Assembly: GCA_028023455.1 (NCBI GenBank)
Contig: JAQFVV010000501.1
Span: forward strand, 252,001 to 316,000
Length of the DNA stretch: 64,000 nucleotides
Source of the DNA: Epiperipatus broadwayi
Lineage: Eukaryota > Onychophora > Udeonychophora > Euonychophora > Peripatidae
Reading direction: 5' to 3'
In this document: positions 36,575-48,021 of the stretch, one piece after another
Numbering within the stretch: the stretch's first letter is position 1
How the letters are laid out: each line of letters starts with the position of its first letter
Translations under genes and position numbers: made by a program
Notes under the pieces: generated by a model
The model's input: the letters and a program-made list of their open reading frames with translations, nothing else
Databases searched by the model: none
What the model was told of the DNA's origin: nothing

Positions 36575-36950
36575 TTTTAATTAGTTAGTCCATTGTTTGG
36601 AGAGAGCAAAGCATGCTTCTCCTCTATTAATGGCACTGAGATCATTTGCTATGTAAAAAGCTTCTTTGACTTTTCCTTTGGCATCACTCTTCTCTGTGCA
36701 AATTATTTGGGCAGAACTGGGTTCGAATACATGGCCTGTAGCTGCTTGGTGGTCCCAGAAGACTGATGTTTTTTCATTTTTATTTTTAACCCTGATGTAT
36801 GCATACCTGTGTTGGTAAACTCTTGTATTGAGGTTAGCCTGAATCTCACCGTAGTAAGATGCCTGGCAGCCTAATTGAGGGCATGCCATTTTATAGACCA
36901 CATGAGGGGCTTGATCTTTTTCTATTTTATCTTTGGAATTATAATAAAAT
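36575..36950 (-). pseudogene. Penelope-like GIY-YIG endonuclease fragment
   Basis: The minus-strand frame reads DKIEKDQAPHVVYKMACPQL, then SYYGEIQANLNTRVYQHRY, DHQAATGHVF and KEAFYIANDLSAINR. This is the GIY-YIG tail of a Penelope-like element from a different lineage than the one at 1-2432. The second GIY-YIG element reads YYGE. No RT is found upstream (above 36950), so it is a 5'-truncated insertion, as is common for these elements. Confidence 0.8.
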
Positions 36951-37189
36951 AATCAAAAATAAACTTAATGTTGTCATTGCTTTATAAAGTAAGTGATTAA
37001 ATTTTTCTTTTTTTGTCAATATTGTTTACACTTTTAATGACAAGCATTTTTGCATTGAATGAAATTGTTTTATAGGTACAGAAATATTAAATAAAAATTA
37101 TTTGAATAAAAATATTTTTTTAGGTTATGCACATTTTGTGATTTATTTTTAAAGGCTTTTAAAAAAATGTAAATGTTTTCAATCCAAGC

Positions 37190-37640
37190 CATCTTATTTG
37201 AATAATCATATAGATCTGAAACCAGTTCTGTTTCTATATATTATGGTATTCTTAGATTTTTAATAACTGTTGGTACACCTATCCTGGGGCCAGGATTTAT
37301 TATAAACCATTAAAAATAACATGTGACTCTAATCACATGACTCCAGCTTACATATAACAAATTTAGCAGCATATTATCATTTCTATTCCACTTACTACTG
37401 TAAGTTTTAGTAAGTAATAATAAATGCCGGATGATAGTGCTTAAAAAAATATTATCCTGTGCTGTTCTATTCATTATTCCCTAAGTTATTTATTGATGAA
37501 AGCGATAGGCTTGAACTAGTCTGGGGCAATTGGACAGGACAGCACAGGATAGGGATTTGTTAAGCACTATCATCTGGCCTCAATTATTTACTAAAACTTA
37601 CAGTTAGAAGCACAAAGGCAGTGAAAAAAGACTGGATTAC
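37190..37640. mobile_element. family B foldback element with a hammerhead-like core
   Basis: Arms: TAAGTTTTAGTAAGTAATAA and GATGATAGTGCTTAA pair with TTAAGCACTATCATC and TTATTTACTAAAACTTAC. Near the centre on the plus strand: TTGATGA (37493-37499), a perfect AAGC/GCTT helix II around GATAG, GAA (one A short), CTAGTC and TGGGG. The upstream part holds the ATCATATAGATCTGAAACCA block of family B. Confidence 0.65.
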
Positions 37641-37719
37641 TTTTTAACTTGAGGTATTATTAAATTAGAAATTGAACTTTGGACCATTTTTACCTTTTCA
37701 CCTATATAAATATTAAAAT

Positions 37720-38100
37720 ATAGGGGATTTGAACACAGACTTTCAAGCATCCTTCAACTATCCACACTATCTCATACCACTGATACACATGACCACACAT
37801 ATGTAGAAAAGATAAATAATTTCCAATATATGTATTTCGTGCTGAACCAGCATTCATCAGTTGGTCTAGATCATCATCCCCCACATATATATATAACCAG
37901 TGCTCAGTTTATATTAAGATAGCAAATTTATGGATAAGCTTCAATCTACTCCAACTCTTCAGCCATCCATACCATTGAAAATCTGATGATGGAATACCCA
38001 ACTCCTATGCTGATGCCAATATTTTTGTTATGCCCTAGTTGACTTCAAGTCACCCTTACCCCTCATGTATAGGATCTTATCCATTTAAATACATAGTCAT
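37720..38100 (-). mobile_element. ribozyme-SINE, single unit with hammerhead and tRNA-like 3' part
   Basis: On the minus strand the unit runs from a unique region (38100-37880, matching the array unit at 46050-46330: the inverse of TGGAATACCC/ATCTGATGATGG and TACTCCAACTCTTCAG) through the hammerhead at 37864-37823 to a tRNA-like region with A box in TATCAGTGGTATGAGATAG (37785-37767) and B box GTTCAAATCC (37734-37725). It ends at CCCCTATATT. A-to-B spacing is about 50 nt, acceptable for a Pol III promoter. The unit order is the same as in the tandem array at 46035-47470. Confidence 0.8.
37823..37864 (-). ncRNA. hammerhead ribozyme candidate, best copy
   Basis: In minus-strand order: helix I strand CCAA (37864-37861), CTGATGA (37860-37854), helix II ATGCTG/CAGCAC around a GTT loop (5 pairs plus an A-C at the base), GAAA (37838-37835), then TACATATA, in which A-U-A and U-A-U form a 3-bp helix III around a 2-nt loop including the last A of GAAA, giving an AUA cleavage site. 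The closing helix I strand TTGG (37826-37823) follows directly. Every catalytic-core base is present. The type I layout with a tiny helix III is like that reported for hammerheads of Penelope-like elements. Folded by eye only. Confidence 0.7.
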
Positions 38101-39299
38101 ATATTATTAAATATTATAACACATTATTTTCTGACAGTCTTACACACATTCATATGCATATATTATACCGTCCACTAATTTAGATAAGATGGAGATAATT
38201 TGTTTTCGTGGGGGGGGGGGGGCATTATATATATATTAGACTAATCTATTCACAACAACTTCTCTTCAATAAGTACCTAAATGGCCATTAATCATAGTTT
38301 ATTAGATTAGAAATTATTACATTTCATTTTAAAACGCATATTAGTTTTTTTTCGTTATTGTTGTTTAGTGTTTGCAACCGTATATTTAAAATCTTTTAAA
38401 AAAAAACGAACATTAATTATAATTTTTATAAACGCGAAAGATTTTTCCCCCTCAATAATGATTTGTTTTACCCCATACAGGCCCGAGGATAAAACTTAAA
38501 TAATATTAATGATAAACATTTGTAAGTAAAATGTATATCCATCGATTTAATAAATATACTTTTATCTGCCTCCGAGGATTTCTAAAAATAATAGATAAAT
38601 AAAAGCAGAGAAAATTCTCTTTTGTCAAAAAACAAAAGTTTCTAATAGAATCATTATTCAATTCCAAAGGGCATTTTATGAATCTTAAGGTATAATAAAA
38701 ATTCTCCGGGGAGAAAAATTAAAGAAAGTTATCAAGCATATATATATATTTTTTTTGAGGTTTGTTTAATAAAAGATTCAAATGAGATTAAAATTATCTA
38801 ACTAAGTTTTTTTACAGAATAATGAGCTTTACATTTTGCAGGTAATAAATATTTTATACTAATAATTGTAAAATTATTGATTTGTTTTTAATCTAAGTAG
38901 ATATTAAACTTCTTCAATAAATACAAAGATGGCTGTGAATCTGCAAATCGATATAGAATTTATGTTTGATATTATGAACAAGAGCATTTAAATATCCTTT
39001 ATTAACCCTATTCCAAAAATAGGACATAAAATATTATATATTGTTGCGAATTCCTCGTAAGTCAGCTTACCCTCAAATAATGGACTTGTCCTTACTACAA
39101 TAATATCGAGATCGGATTCAACACAATAAAACTGACTAATGAAAGAGTAATAAAAGGAAATAAATAGCCAATGGCATAAATAGGCCAATTGGAGGACTGG
39201 GTTTGTGAATCTAGTTGTTTCCAGTAAAGGCAGGAAGGACTCTTGCTATAAATTGAGATTTATTTGAGAAAACAATTGTCAGACATTGAATGGCAGTAT
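38101..39299. other. A+T-rich stretch with a poly-G tract
   Basis: A run of about 13 G lies near 38210-38222. A TGTTGCGAATTCC at 39042 looks like an LTR start, but no partner was found. Confidence 0.5.
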
Positions 39300-39930
39300 A
39301 TATATTATCCCCATATAAAACCACAAAAACATCACATGATAATCATTTCCTATGGATATACAAGCTGCTAATGTGGTAAAACTCTCCATACACTACAGTG
39401 CAATTAATAATTAGTATGCAAAAATGTTTGTGCATAAAATCTCTATCTAATGCCTACTTATCCAATATCCCCAAACTAGTTTCTAGCTTATGGCCTTCAT
39501 CGGTGAGGAGCCTTGAATGTGAGAGCACTGCACTTAGATCAAATCTAATGCAACTGTCCAACAGCATGATGACATCAAAATGTATAAATACTGAATTAGG
39601 TTCAGATCTCTATGACTATACAAGTGAGTTTGGATTAAAAACATCGTGATTTCATCTTGGGCTCACAGCTTTATAGATAACTAAATAGGCCAAAGGTGGC
39701 TGTTGGAGGGTTACCTTGGATCCTAAGATATGGGTGCAATGTTCTCAGATCTAAGACTCCTCATTGATAAAAACCGCAAGCTAGAAACCACTCTGGGGAT
39801 ATTGGATGAGTTGGCACTAGGTATGGATTTCATGCACAAACCATCTTGCATCCATTGATTACTAAGGCTTGCATGGAGTGGCACTATTATATGGAAAATT
39901 TGCTACTGTATGTCCATCAAAGAGAAGAAT
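39300..39930. mobile_element. family B foldback element, long copy with two hammerhead-like cores
   Basis: Starts with AAACATCACATGATAATCATTT, typical of the family end. The left half has, on the minus strand, CCGATGA (39497-39503), an AGGC/GCT hairpin, GAAA (39480-39483), CTAGTT and TGGGG. The right half has, on the plus strand, CCTCA, TTGATAA (39764-39770), GAAA (39784-39787), then TGGGG. The outer blocks pair as well (GTAAAACTCTCCATAC with GTATATGGAAAA-like). The 83-codon frame at 39398-39649 is not a gene. Confidence 0.7.
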
Positions 39931-41249
39931 GCAGTGATGCATGCTCATCTGGAGCAGGAAGCCATTAGCTATAGTCATCATCATACTTGCCCATAAATCA
40001 AACCATCCTTAGGTTAAAAGTATCAAAGTTCAAAAGGGAAATCACAGTAACTCTATCCAAACATTAGTTGTACTACTACTATCAACTAGACTTCGATAGT
40101 TTTTCAACCATAATGAAAGTGAATCATTGTAGCTAAACACTTATATATATTTGGCATTGTAAACATATACAACACATGTCTATATTTATTTTCTGAGTTG
40201 TGGGTTATTATTATGTTATTAAGAATAATACTTCTGGCCATACAGTATAAACTCACATATAGCCAAATTCTAAATTATGTATGATATAATACGGTTATAG
40301 GAGTGGTTTATAATAAAAAAAACATTCTCTTCAGTTTTACCAAGCCCTACATATCATAACCACAAATCATTTGTAATGTATTATCTTTTACCAGGATGAT
40401 TTTTGTACTAATTTTAAGCAATGGCTTCATCTAAGGAGAACCTGTTTCACACTCTGACTCATAGAATCAGCATTGTTTAAACAAATCAAGGGGGAAATAT
40501 TGTAAAAATAAACAGAAAAATTTCAACAAGGCTGAAAGAAATCTATCACAAACTACTGTTACCAACTAGATTCAAGTATATGATGAATACTGACCCTCGG
40601 TGCTACAATGCTGTATAGAAATGTTCAGACTATAAGTGGTTATTTTATATAAATATTTCAAATATGCTTTTTTTATTGTAAGCATTATTTGCAATAACTT
40701 AAAAATATTTGTATAAAGAAATTAAAGACATATAGCAATAAAGTCATGAAAATGAAGACATAAAATATATTTTGGTTGACTATATTCAGAGTATTGCTTT
40801 CTTACAATCAGTTATTATAATGAAATAAATTTGCTTCTTATTATTGCAGGCATAAGATACAATGCTTTACAAAATTTGTTTTAAGAAGTAAAAAAGTGTG
40901 TTCATTTGAAAAAGATGAAAAAAATTACAACTGTTTAGACTACAAGTAATATGATAGAGTGTTAAATTATAAAGTGGGTGGGGGCATGAAATTTATGCTA
41001 CATAAGCTAAATTCAAACTTATATGATTTTTGTAAAATGAAGACTTAGGAAGGTATTAATATAAACACCTAACCAATTTTAATAATAATATGGTATTATG
41101 GTATTTAAAAATGTAATCTTGCCTTACATATTAATTGTAGCCATTGCAGATTGGTAGTAAATAGTTGAAAGCTAGAAATTCTGCCTTCTACCTCTTTTGT
41201 TTTGCATATTGTACACATTCTATTCCTAATATTATTTATCTCATTTAAT
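39931..41249. other. A+T-rich stretch, nothing recognised
   Basis: No frame, repeat arm or RNA structure that I can support. Confidence 0.5.
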
Positions 41250-41347
41250 ATAGGGTATATGAGCACAGACTTTCACACCACCCACCTCTCTCCACTCTAT
41301 CTAATAACACTGATACACCCAAACACATATATGCTGAAAAGATAAAA
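41250..41347 (-). repeat. ribozyme-SINE family fragment
   Basis: GGGTATATGAGCACAGACTT through ACACTGATACACCCAAAC matches the left arm of the pair at 31553-31835. Only the tRNA-like part is present. Confidence 0.6.
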
Positions 41348-42189
41348 CTATGCACACTATTTAAATTAAAATTCAATAAATTTCCATGTAAGTTCTGCTA
41401 CTATCAAATAAATTATCAAGACAATTATTGTATTGTGTGACTAATATCCATGTTATATCCAAGGACACCTCTTTACAGTTTACTTCATGATGGAATAATA
41501 GACTTACCTGGTCAAAGCTTAAACTCATTTTTCTAGCTTATCATCATCACATTTCCATGCAAGCAATTAAATAATCAATTAATTTTATGAATCCGCTACT
41601 GAAATTCTATTAAGTATTCTACATCACTACATACCCTGTGTTCTTCATGTATAATCATAAAAAAGGAATTTGCATAGCAATGAAAACGAATGTCATGAAA
41701 CAATACTAATTTACTCAATTCAATGAGAAAAATTTTTCATTGATAAGATTGAACGTAACAAGTGTGTAGGAAATTGTACTTCATCTTGTGAAATGAAGAA
41801 ACACTTCAACATTTTCTCAAAATTAACCACAGCATTTAAGCAAGCATTCTCCAGCATTTCAAAAAAAAATATTGAAGATGTTCTTCTCAAATGCTCTATG
41901 AAACAGTCTGTTGTAAAACAACTATCTATGCCAGGATTTTCTGTTGATTCATGTATTCAAAACCCAATTGATTTTGTCTAAGACAGAAAGCTATATTCAA
42001 GTGTAATAATGGCAGGTTTTCATTTCATTTTTTGATCAAGTTCTGGGTGGAATTACAATTGAGTTTTTAAAAACATGATAATATAGCATTATAAAAGCTG
42101 TCATATGAGATATTGTTTTGTTTATGGTATTTTTTGATATTTTTTTTAAGGTGTTTCTGTCACACTCCATTAATTTGAAGAATTGATAA
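41348..42189. other. A+T-rich stretch, nothing recognised
   Basis: The 62-codon frame at 41793-41981 has no recognisable motif. Nothing else is supported. Confidence 0.5.
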
Positions 42190-42440
42190 TGACCTGAAAC
42201 TTTATTTAAATACAAGTATAGTATATATACTTAAGCTTGATATAATTAGAACAGTTGACTGAAGGAAGCTTGAAAGTCTGCATTCACAAATTGTATTGCA
42301 TTTACATCCCTGTTCTTGGACCAGTTTTGGGATTTTGCTTTTATCAGTGAGCATTTTGAGATTTAATGTTGGCAGCAAAGCAGTCAAATATGCAAAAACT
42401 ATTTTTAACTGCATTTGCTTCTAACTGTGCATAGACAGAA
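42190..42440 (-). repeat. family B-like fragment with a decayed core
   Basis: On the minus strand: CTCA, CTGATAA (42341-42347), an A-rich spacer, AAAA in place of GAAA, and CTGGTCC. The order matches the family B core, but two core bases are lost. Confidence 0.4.
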
Positions 42441-43195
42441 GCTTTGAGAATGGGAATGTATATTTAATAAATTGTCTGTTAATTATTGGTAACTTAAGCT
42501 ATCACTGGTATAATAGAGAAGAATAGGAAAAAACTTAAGGTGGGGAATGGTAAGGCAAGTTAAAGTGGCTAACAGGTTTCTCTGGGCATAATTGCTGAGA
42601 AATTTCTGACCCTGTATAAAGAGAACATCACATTTATCATATTGTGTTAAGTAAAGAATTAAATAATTTGTTTCTATACCCATGATTTTCTTTTTCTCTG
42701 GTAAATATGATTCATTTTCCTTCACCTTTGTGCTATCTACAAGTGGACATTCTGCAAAACAAAAAGATAATCAAATGTATTATTAATTACTGTTGCTACT
42801 GTATAATGGTTGCTAAAGTAATAAAAGAATAAAACATATGATTGATTGCTTAGAAAAGTGGTCTTCAACCCTTGGTTCTTAGACCAGTGCCATGCCATAG
42901 AAGTTTTCTGCCGGTCTGCATTAGATTGGCAGGAAAGTTTGTAATAACAAAATAATAAGATTTTAAACTTTTAATTAATATAAACAATTTTTATTTATTT
43001 TTTCATCTCATTTTTACCCAATTAAAAAAAAAGAAACAGAATGAAAACAAAATCTAATCAATCATACATAAATTTGTTTTTCTATTTATCACAGATGTTT
43101 ATGAGGGGGGGGGTAGAATTAAATTTTTTATTATTTTTCTAAAAAAATTCAAAATTAAAAAAAAAAAGTTTTTATTATACAAACTCCATATATAT

Positions 43196-43345
43196 ATATA
43201 ACTTCATCAGTTGGTTAGAGCGTTACCTTGAATTTCAATAATCAAAAATCTAAGGACCCAGGTTCGAATCCCATGCTAGTACTGTCACTGGTCAGGCCAG
43301 CAACACCTGAAGAAGAGGGAAGAAAAATACCTCTCGAAACATTAT
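43196..43345 (+). repeat. tRNA-derived SINE nested in the hAT element
   Basis: A box TCAGTTGGTTAGAGCG (43207-43222) and B box GGTTCGAATCC (43261-43271), followed by a non-tRNA body containing CTGGTCAGGCC. The 5' acceptor strand is replaced by (TA)n. The body ends in CTGAAGA (43307-43313), a perfect AGAGG/CCTCT hairpin and CGAAAC: a hammerhead-like core with one base changed from CTGATGA. Confidence 0.7.
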
Positions 43346-43455
43346 GCATATACTAACCTATTTGCTGTGATATTATTAACAATTGTTTGCTGTGATATTA
43401 CTAACAGTTGGTGCATATACTAACCTGTTTGCTGTGATATTACTAACAGTTGAAT
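43346..43455. repeat. minisatellite, ~40-bp unit
   Basis: The block CATATACTAACCTGTTTGCT and the block TGTGATATTACTAACAGTTG recur two to three times, the first copy with small changes. Confidence 0.8.
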
Positions 43456-44419
43456 GCATTAGGAATATTTAACTAAAATTAAACTTTTCTAAAGACATTC
43501 AACACACATATTAGATGATGGAAATAGTCCAATATAAAAATATAGCTAGAACACCATCATCACAAACCTTCAGAAAAACAATAAATTCATCTTGTATATT
43601 TAACATTAAATACAGATATTACATTTATTTTAATCATTGTCATGTAATTACACTATCTGTGATATTTCCCAACATTCAGGTGAATAACATTTTATTCTTG
43701 CATGTTTTAACAATGAAATAATGTAAAAATGCAGGCACATTACTGAGAATGATTGTTATTGTACTGTTTTCTGTAGCAGTATGACTGCACGTCTCAAGAA
43801 GGAGTGTTCAGCATGTGAAGGTAAGAAACACCATTCCAATACACAGTGTGTTGTTTTGGTCAGTTATAACAATTATGCTCATCTAAGGCTAAGCAGTTTA
43901 CATCTTTAAGAAAATTTATCTGTAGACTTTTGCCAGTTCACAAAATCTTATCTTTATTTTTGCCAGTCCACAGGTGTGTAAAGGTTAAATACCACTGACT
44001 TAGAAGGTCAGGTGGCATTTAAGCACTTTTCCTATCTGGGAATTCCTTCAAATACTTGAACAATTAACTCTATGATTGCATATTTTAATAAATTTTATTG
44101 CCATATTGATATAGCAAATTTACTTTTAAAAAATATTTGTACCAAAAGAAAGAAAATCAATGATATAATTAATGCTTTGCAGCCAAAAAGCAGTTCTCCA
44201 CTAGATGGCAGTAAAGTGCAGAGCATCTTCTATCTTGCATGGTTTGAGCTGGATGTTTGATAATTAATTGTTATTATACATTTTATAAACCTATATTTCT
44301 TAATATTATAATGAATAATGCATTTAAGTACCCTCTATCAGTTTTTTGTAAAAGTAAAATATTTTACGTAATAAACAAAGAGGATCTTTTAATTCCATTT
44401 TGAATTTTTAAAAGAAGCT

Positions 44420-44660
44420 AGCAATTCTAATTCGTAATGTCCACTCCATAAGTCCTTGCTGACGTAGTTGCTATTCCTATGTGAATATTAATAAGGGCAT
44501 CAAATATGGGTGGACTGATCAAGTATCGGACAGCATCGGCAAATTTATTGGATTTTTACCTTTGTGTTTAAAACCAAAAAATTGCCTGACAGTTCTGAAC
44601 TAAAACATCAGTTGAACTTTTTTGAAGATGGAATAAATGTGTGTGTGAATTCATGTAATA
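44420..44660 (+). repeat. dispersed repeat, copy 2 of 2
   Basis: Partner of 7365-7620: AATGTCCACTCCATAAG, TGTGTTTAAAACCAA, ATTGCCTGACAG and GATGGAATAAATGTGTGTG in the same order. Confidence 0.55.
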
Positions 44661-46034
44661 TTCAGTCATGAATTGTAACCTAGAAACACAATGTACACAC
44701 TACCAGTGTTGGGGGACTCCCTTTGCAGATATGGCAAACCCAAAATATTACTAATGACATATCAGAATAGGCTTGAGTTTTATTAATATTAAGCAGTTTT
44801 ATATGACCTTTTTTAATAATGTGAAAGATGAAATACAGTTATCAAATAAGATGCATTTAATTAGTACATATTTCATATTCATTAAAAACCAGTCAATACT
44901 TAGACAATAACAATCAACAATTTCTAACTGTTGTCAAGGCAAAGGTCTAATATATTTATGCAGACATTAAAGATTGCAAATTGACCACAGACATTGAAAT
45001 TATTGATACAAAGAACTTTAAATAAATCTCTTTAAACAGGTAAATAAAACCTATTCTGAATGCAGACTAATAAGTAATCAGTTATAACATTACAAACTGC
45101 AATTACAAATTTCAAATTTCACCCAAATTATTACTTAAATAATAAGTTTAATAATGCTCAGGGATAAATGGGTTTATAAGTAATCATTAAAAATATATAT
45201 GCCTATTCTGATTTGTGATTAAAGATCTCTGAAACTTGTTGGAATTATATTGAAACTGATCCTCTAAGCCTTCGACTGCCATGGATAATGACAACCTTAT
45301 AAAAAGAATATTATACTAATTTTATTAAGAAAAAATATATAAGCTTATAATGATGATGAAATCAAGACAGATAAATAGGAGTTAAAAGAAGTGAAAGTTA
45401 ATGAAAACTCTTTCAATTGTTAATGTGGCTTAGATAATCTTTTATGTTATGGAAAACATTTAAAAAAAGTCTGTTCTAAAATAGTTTTCACATTTTCCAT
45501 AAGATATTTTCTTCTATTATACAGGGTTTTGTGGAGGAAGTAAGGAATTTCAATTTAAAATAAAGTATATTTTTGTCATTAAATTTAACTCAGATACCAT
45601 CATTCTGCTTTGAGAATATTCCATATTTTTTATTATGCAAATACTTTCAATTGCTACATGAGTATTATATTTTATAGTCAATAATCAGTCAAGTTAAGAC
45701 AATACTTGCTTAGACTGGTTCAGTTTCAATACATTCATTAAACATTTTCTTTTCTGCTTGCTTTATTGTTTGTGGTAATAAGAAATGTAATTTGGTAAAA
45801 ATGCACTAAAAACAACAAAAACTATTTTTTAAACATAGTTATGGTGATCGTATGTGATTTTAAATAAAAGTGTGGGTATCAATAAATAAAATTAATCATT
45901 ATTAAAATTAGTGATTGATTTAATTATTTTATGGATGTTCCACACTGTATAAATCGTGTATAACAACCAAAATTGTGGTTGACGAAAAAGCATATTTTAT
46001 GATTTTCAGTGCATCACACATCAGATTAAATAAA
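44661..46034. other. A+T-rich stretch, nothing recognised
   Basis: No frame, repeat arm or RNA structure that I can support. Confidence 0.5.
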
Positions 46035-46377
46035 AGTGCTTTTTATAATTACTCCAGTGATATAAAGTATACCTATATTTAAACATTACAATATCAGCCT
46101 CTATCCTATCCATCTCTCTTCTGTGTATTTGAATAGACAAAGTCCTATACATGAGGGGTTGACTTGAAGTCAACATCGACATGACAATAATATTGGCATT
46201 GTCAAGGGATTTGGGCATTCCATCATCAGATTTTCAATGGTATAGAAGGTTGAAGAGTTGGATGATGGAGTAGATTGAAGCCTGTTCATTAAAGTTTGAA
46301 GATTTGCAGATTTTCTATCTTAATATAAACAGAGCACTGATTATATATATATATGAGGGGTGGGGTGATGATCTGAA

Positions 46378-46419
46378 CTAACTGATGAGTGCTGGTCTAG
46401 AATGAAATACATAGATTGG
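46378..46419 (+). ncRNA. hammerhead copy in array unit 1, decayed
   Basis: CTAA, CTGATGA (46382-46388), GTGCTG, then a degraded partner strand TAGAAT, GAAA (46404-46407), TACATAGA and TTGG. Spacing is the same 42 nt as the best copy. U16.1 has become G and helix II is broken, so it should be inactive. Confidence 0.55.
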
Positions 46420-47277
46420 AAGTCATTTATGTTTTTCACATACAGGTGGTCATGTGCATTGATTGTGTGAGATAGATTTAATGGCTAAAGGGAGTTTGAA
46501 AGTCTGGATTCAAATCCCCTACAATTATATCTAAACTTCAAGAATATAAAGTTTACCTGTATTTAAATATTACAGATTCAGCCTGTATCCTGTCCATACC
46601 TCTTCTGTTTATTTGAATGGACAAAGTTCTATACTGAGTGGTTGACTTTCCGGCAACATAATATTGGCATTGTCAAGAGATTTGGGCATTCCATCATCAG
46701 ATTTTCAATGGAGAGTTGAATGGTGGAGTAGATTGAAGCCTGTCCATTAAAGTTTGAAGGTTTACTACCTGCCCCAATAATATATATATATATATATATG
46801 GTAGATGATGATCTGGACTAACTGCTGTTTAGCAAGAAATATGCTTATTTGAAGCCATTATGTTTTTTATATGTGTGTGGTCATGTGTATTGGTTGTATG
46901 AGATAGATTGAATGGGTGAAGGGAATTTGAAAGTCTGGGTTCAAATTCCCTAAAATTACATCTACACTTCAGGGATATAAAGTATACCTATATTTAAATA
47001 TTACAGATTCAGCCTGTACCCTGTCGGTCCCTCTCCTGTGTACTTGAGTGGACAAAATCCTATGCATAAGGGGTCGTCTTGAGATCAACATGGACATGAC
47101 AATAATATTGGTATCACCAAGGGATTTGGGCATTTCATCATCAGATTTTCAATGATATGGAAGGCTGAAGAGTTGGATGATGGACTAGATTGAAGTCTGT
47201 CCATTAAAGTTTGAAGATTTGCTATCTTGATATAAAGCAATCATTGATTATATGTGTGTGGGAGATGATAATCTGGA

Positions 47278-47319
47278 CTAACTGATGAGTGCTGATTCAG
47301 CATGATATATATATATTGG
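47278..47319 (+). ncRNA. hammerhead copy in array unit 3, one core change
   Basis: CTAA, CTGATGA (47282-47288), a full 6-bp helix II GTGCTG/CAGCAT, GATA instead of GAAA (47304-47307), TATATATA and TTGG. All else fits the 42-nt layout; the single A-to-T change in GAAA should abolish cleavage. Unit 2 (near 46815-46850) has a deletion through CTGATGA. Confidence 0.55.
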
Positions 47320-47470
47320 AAGTTATTTATCCTTTGTTACGTGTGTGTGGTCAGTGTATCAGTTGAATGAGATGGATTGGATAGCAGAAGGCAGCTTGAA
47401 AGTCTGAGTTCAAATCCCTTATAATTACAACTAAACTCCGGGGATTTAAAGTACACCTATTTTAAATATT

Positions 47471-47822
47471 ATATACACTTTTTGTAACTATTCATACTCA
47501 AGTTTAAAAACTGAGAATTTAAATAATATCCTGGCTACATTTCCAGTATTTGAAATAAAATTTGTACACACTAAAAATCATTTACAAAATTTTTGTGTTT
47601 ATGAAAACAGTATTTTTTAAAATGAAGTTCTAGTTAAACAATCAAGACAAAAATTATTTTAATTAAATATAAATGTTTTTTTTTTTTTTGTGAATTAATC
47701 ATGAAATTCAGTGAAAGTGTATTTTAGAAAATGTACTGCCTTATATTATGCACCATTGAAAATTGAACCTATACCTTTGTGGATTAATTTGGCCCACCAA
47801 CACTAGAACTAGACACCTGGTT
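47471..47822. other. A+T-rich stretch, nothing recognised
   Basis: No frame, repeat arm or RNA structure that I can support. Confidence 0.5.
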
Positions 47823-48021
47823 GGATAACCTACATTATAAATGCTAAAACAGAAATGCGGTCAGTATTTTATTTCTTTAAAATAATGCTGGAATCATTTT
47901 TCATTGTCACTTAATTAGACAAAAGCATTTTAAAAAATGTCAATGAAAAATGATTCAAGCATTATTTTAAAGCAGTAAAATAGTGACTGCATTCTGTTAT
48001 AGCATTCATAAATTTACAATC
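47823..48021. mobile_element. palindromic MITE-like element
   Basis: About 90-bp arms with ~85% pairing by eye: AATAATGCTGGAATCATTTT on the left pairs with AAAATGATTCAAGCATTATT on the right, around a ~20-bp loop. It has no coding content. Confidence 0.8.

Larger units (their letters stand above)
42856..43997. mobile_element. non-autonomous hAT element with 8-bp duplication
   Basis: The left end AAGTGGTCTTCAACCC and the inverted right end CAGTGGTATTTAACC are typical hAT ends. They are flanked by GCTTAGAA (42848-42855) and ACTTAGAA (43998-44005), an 8-bp target duplication with one mismatch. Subterminal copies of GCCAGTCCAC-type sequence lie near the right end. It has no transposase. A tRNA-like SINE and a minisatellite are nested inside. 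Confidence 0.85.
46035..47470 (+). repeat. tandem array of the ribozyme-SINE unit (~450 bp, about 3 copies)
   Basis: The landmark TTGGGCATTCCATCATCAG occurs at 46211 and 46682 and, with one change, at 47126. The B-box landmark AGTCTGGGTTCAAAT-like starts at 46501, 46932 and 47401. Periods are 431-471 bp. Each unit has a ~300-bp unique part, a hammerhead region and a tRNA-like region, in the same order as the single copy at 37720-38100. Units differ by many substitutions, so the array is not new. A short (TA)n sits just before the hammerhead in the first two units. Confidence 0.85.

Noticed and set aside
39042-39300. A solo LTR starting TGTTGCGAATTCC
   Set aside because: No matching end, no second copy and no target duplication.
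43777-43820. A 41- or 44-nt exon-like segment with a TAGCAG tandem acceptor and GTAAG donor, in phase with the VWA exon
   Set aside because: It lies inside a non-autonomous hAT element with target duplication, and its peptide does not continue the VWA domain. The phase match is a one-in-three event.
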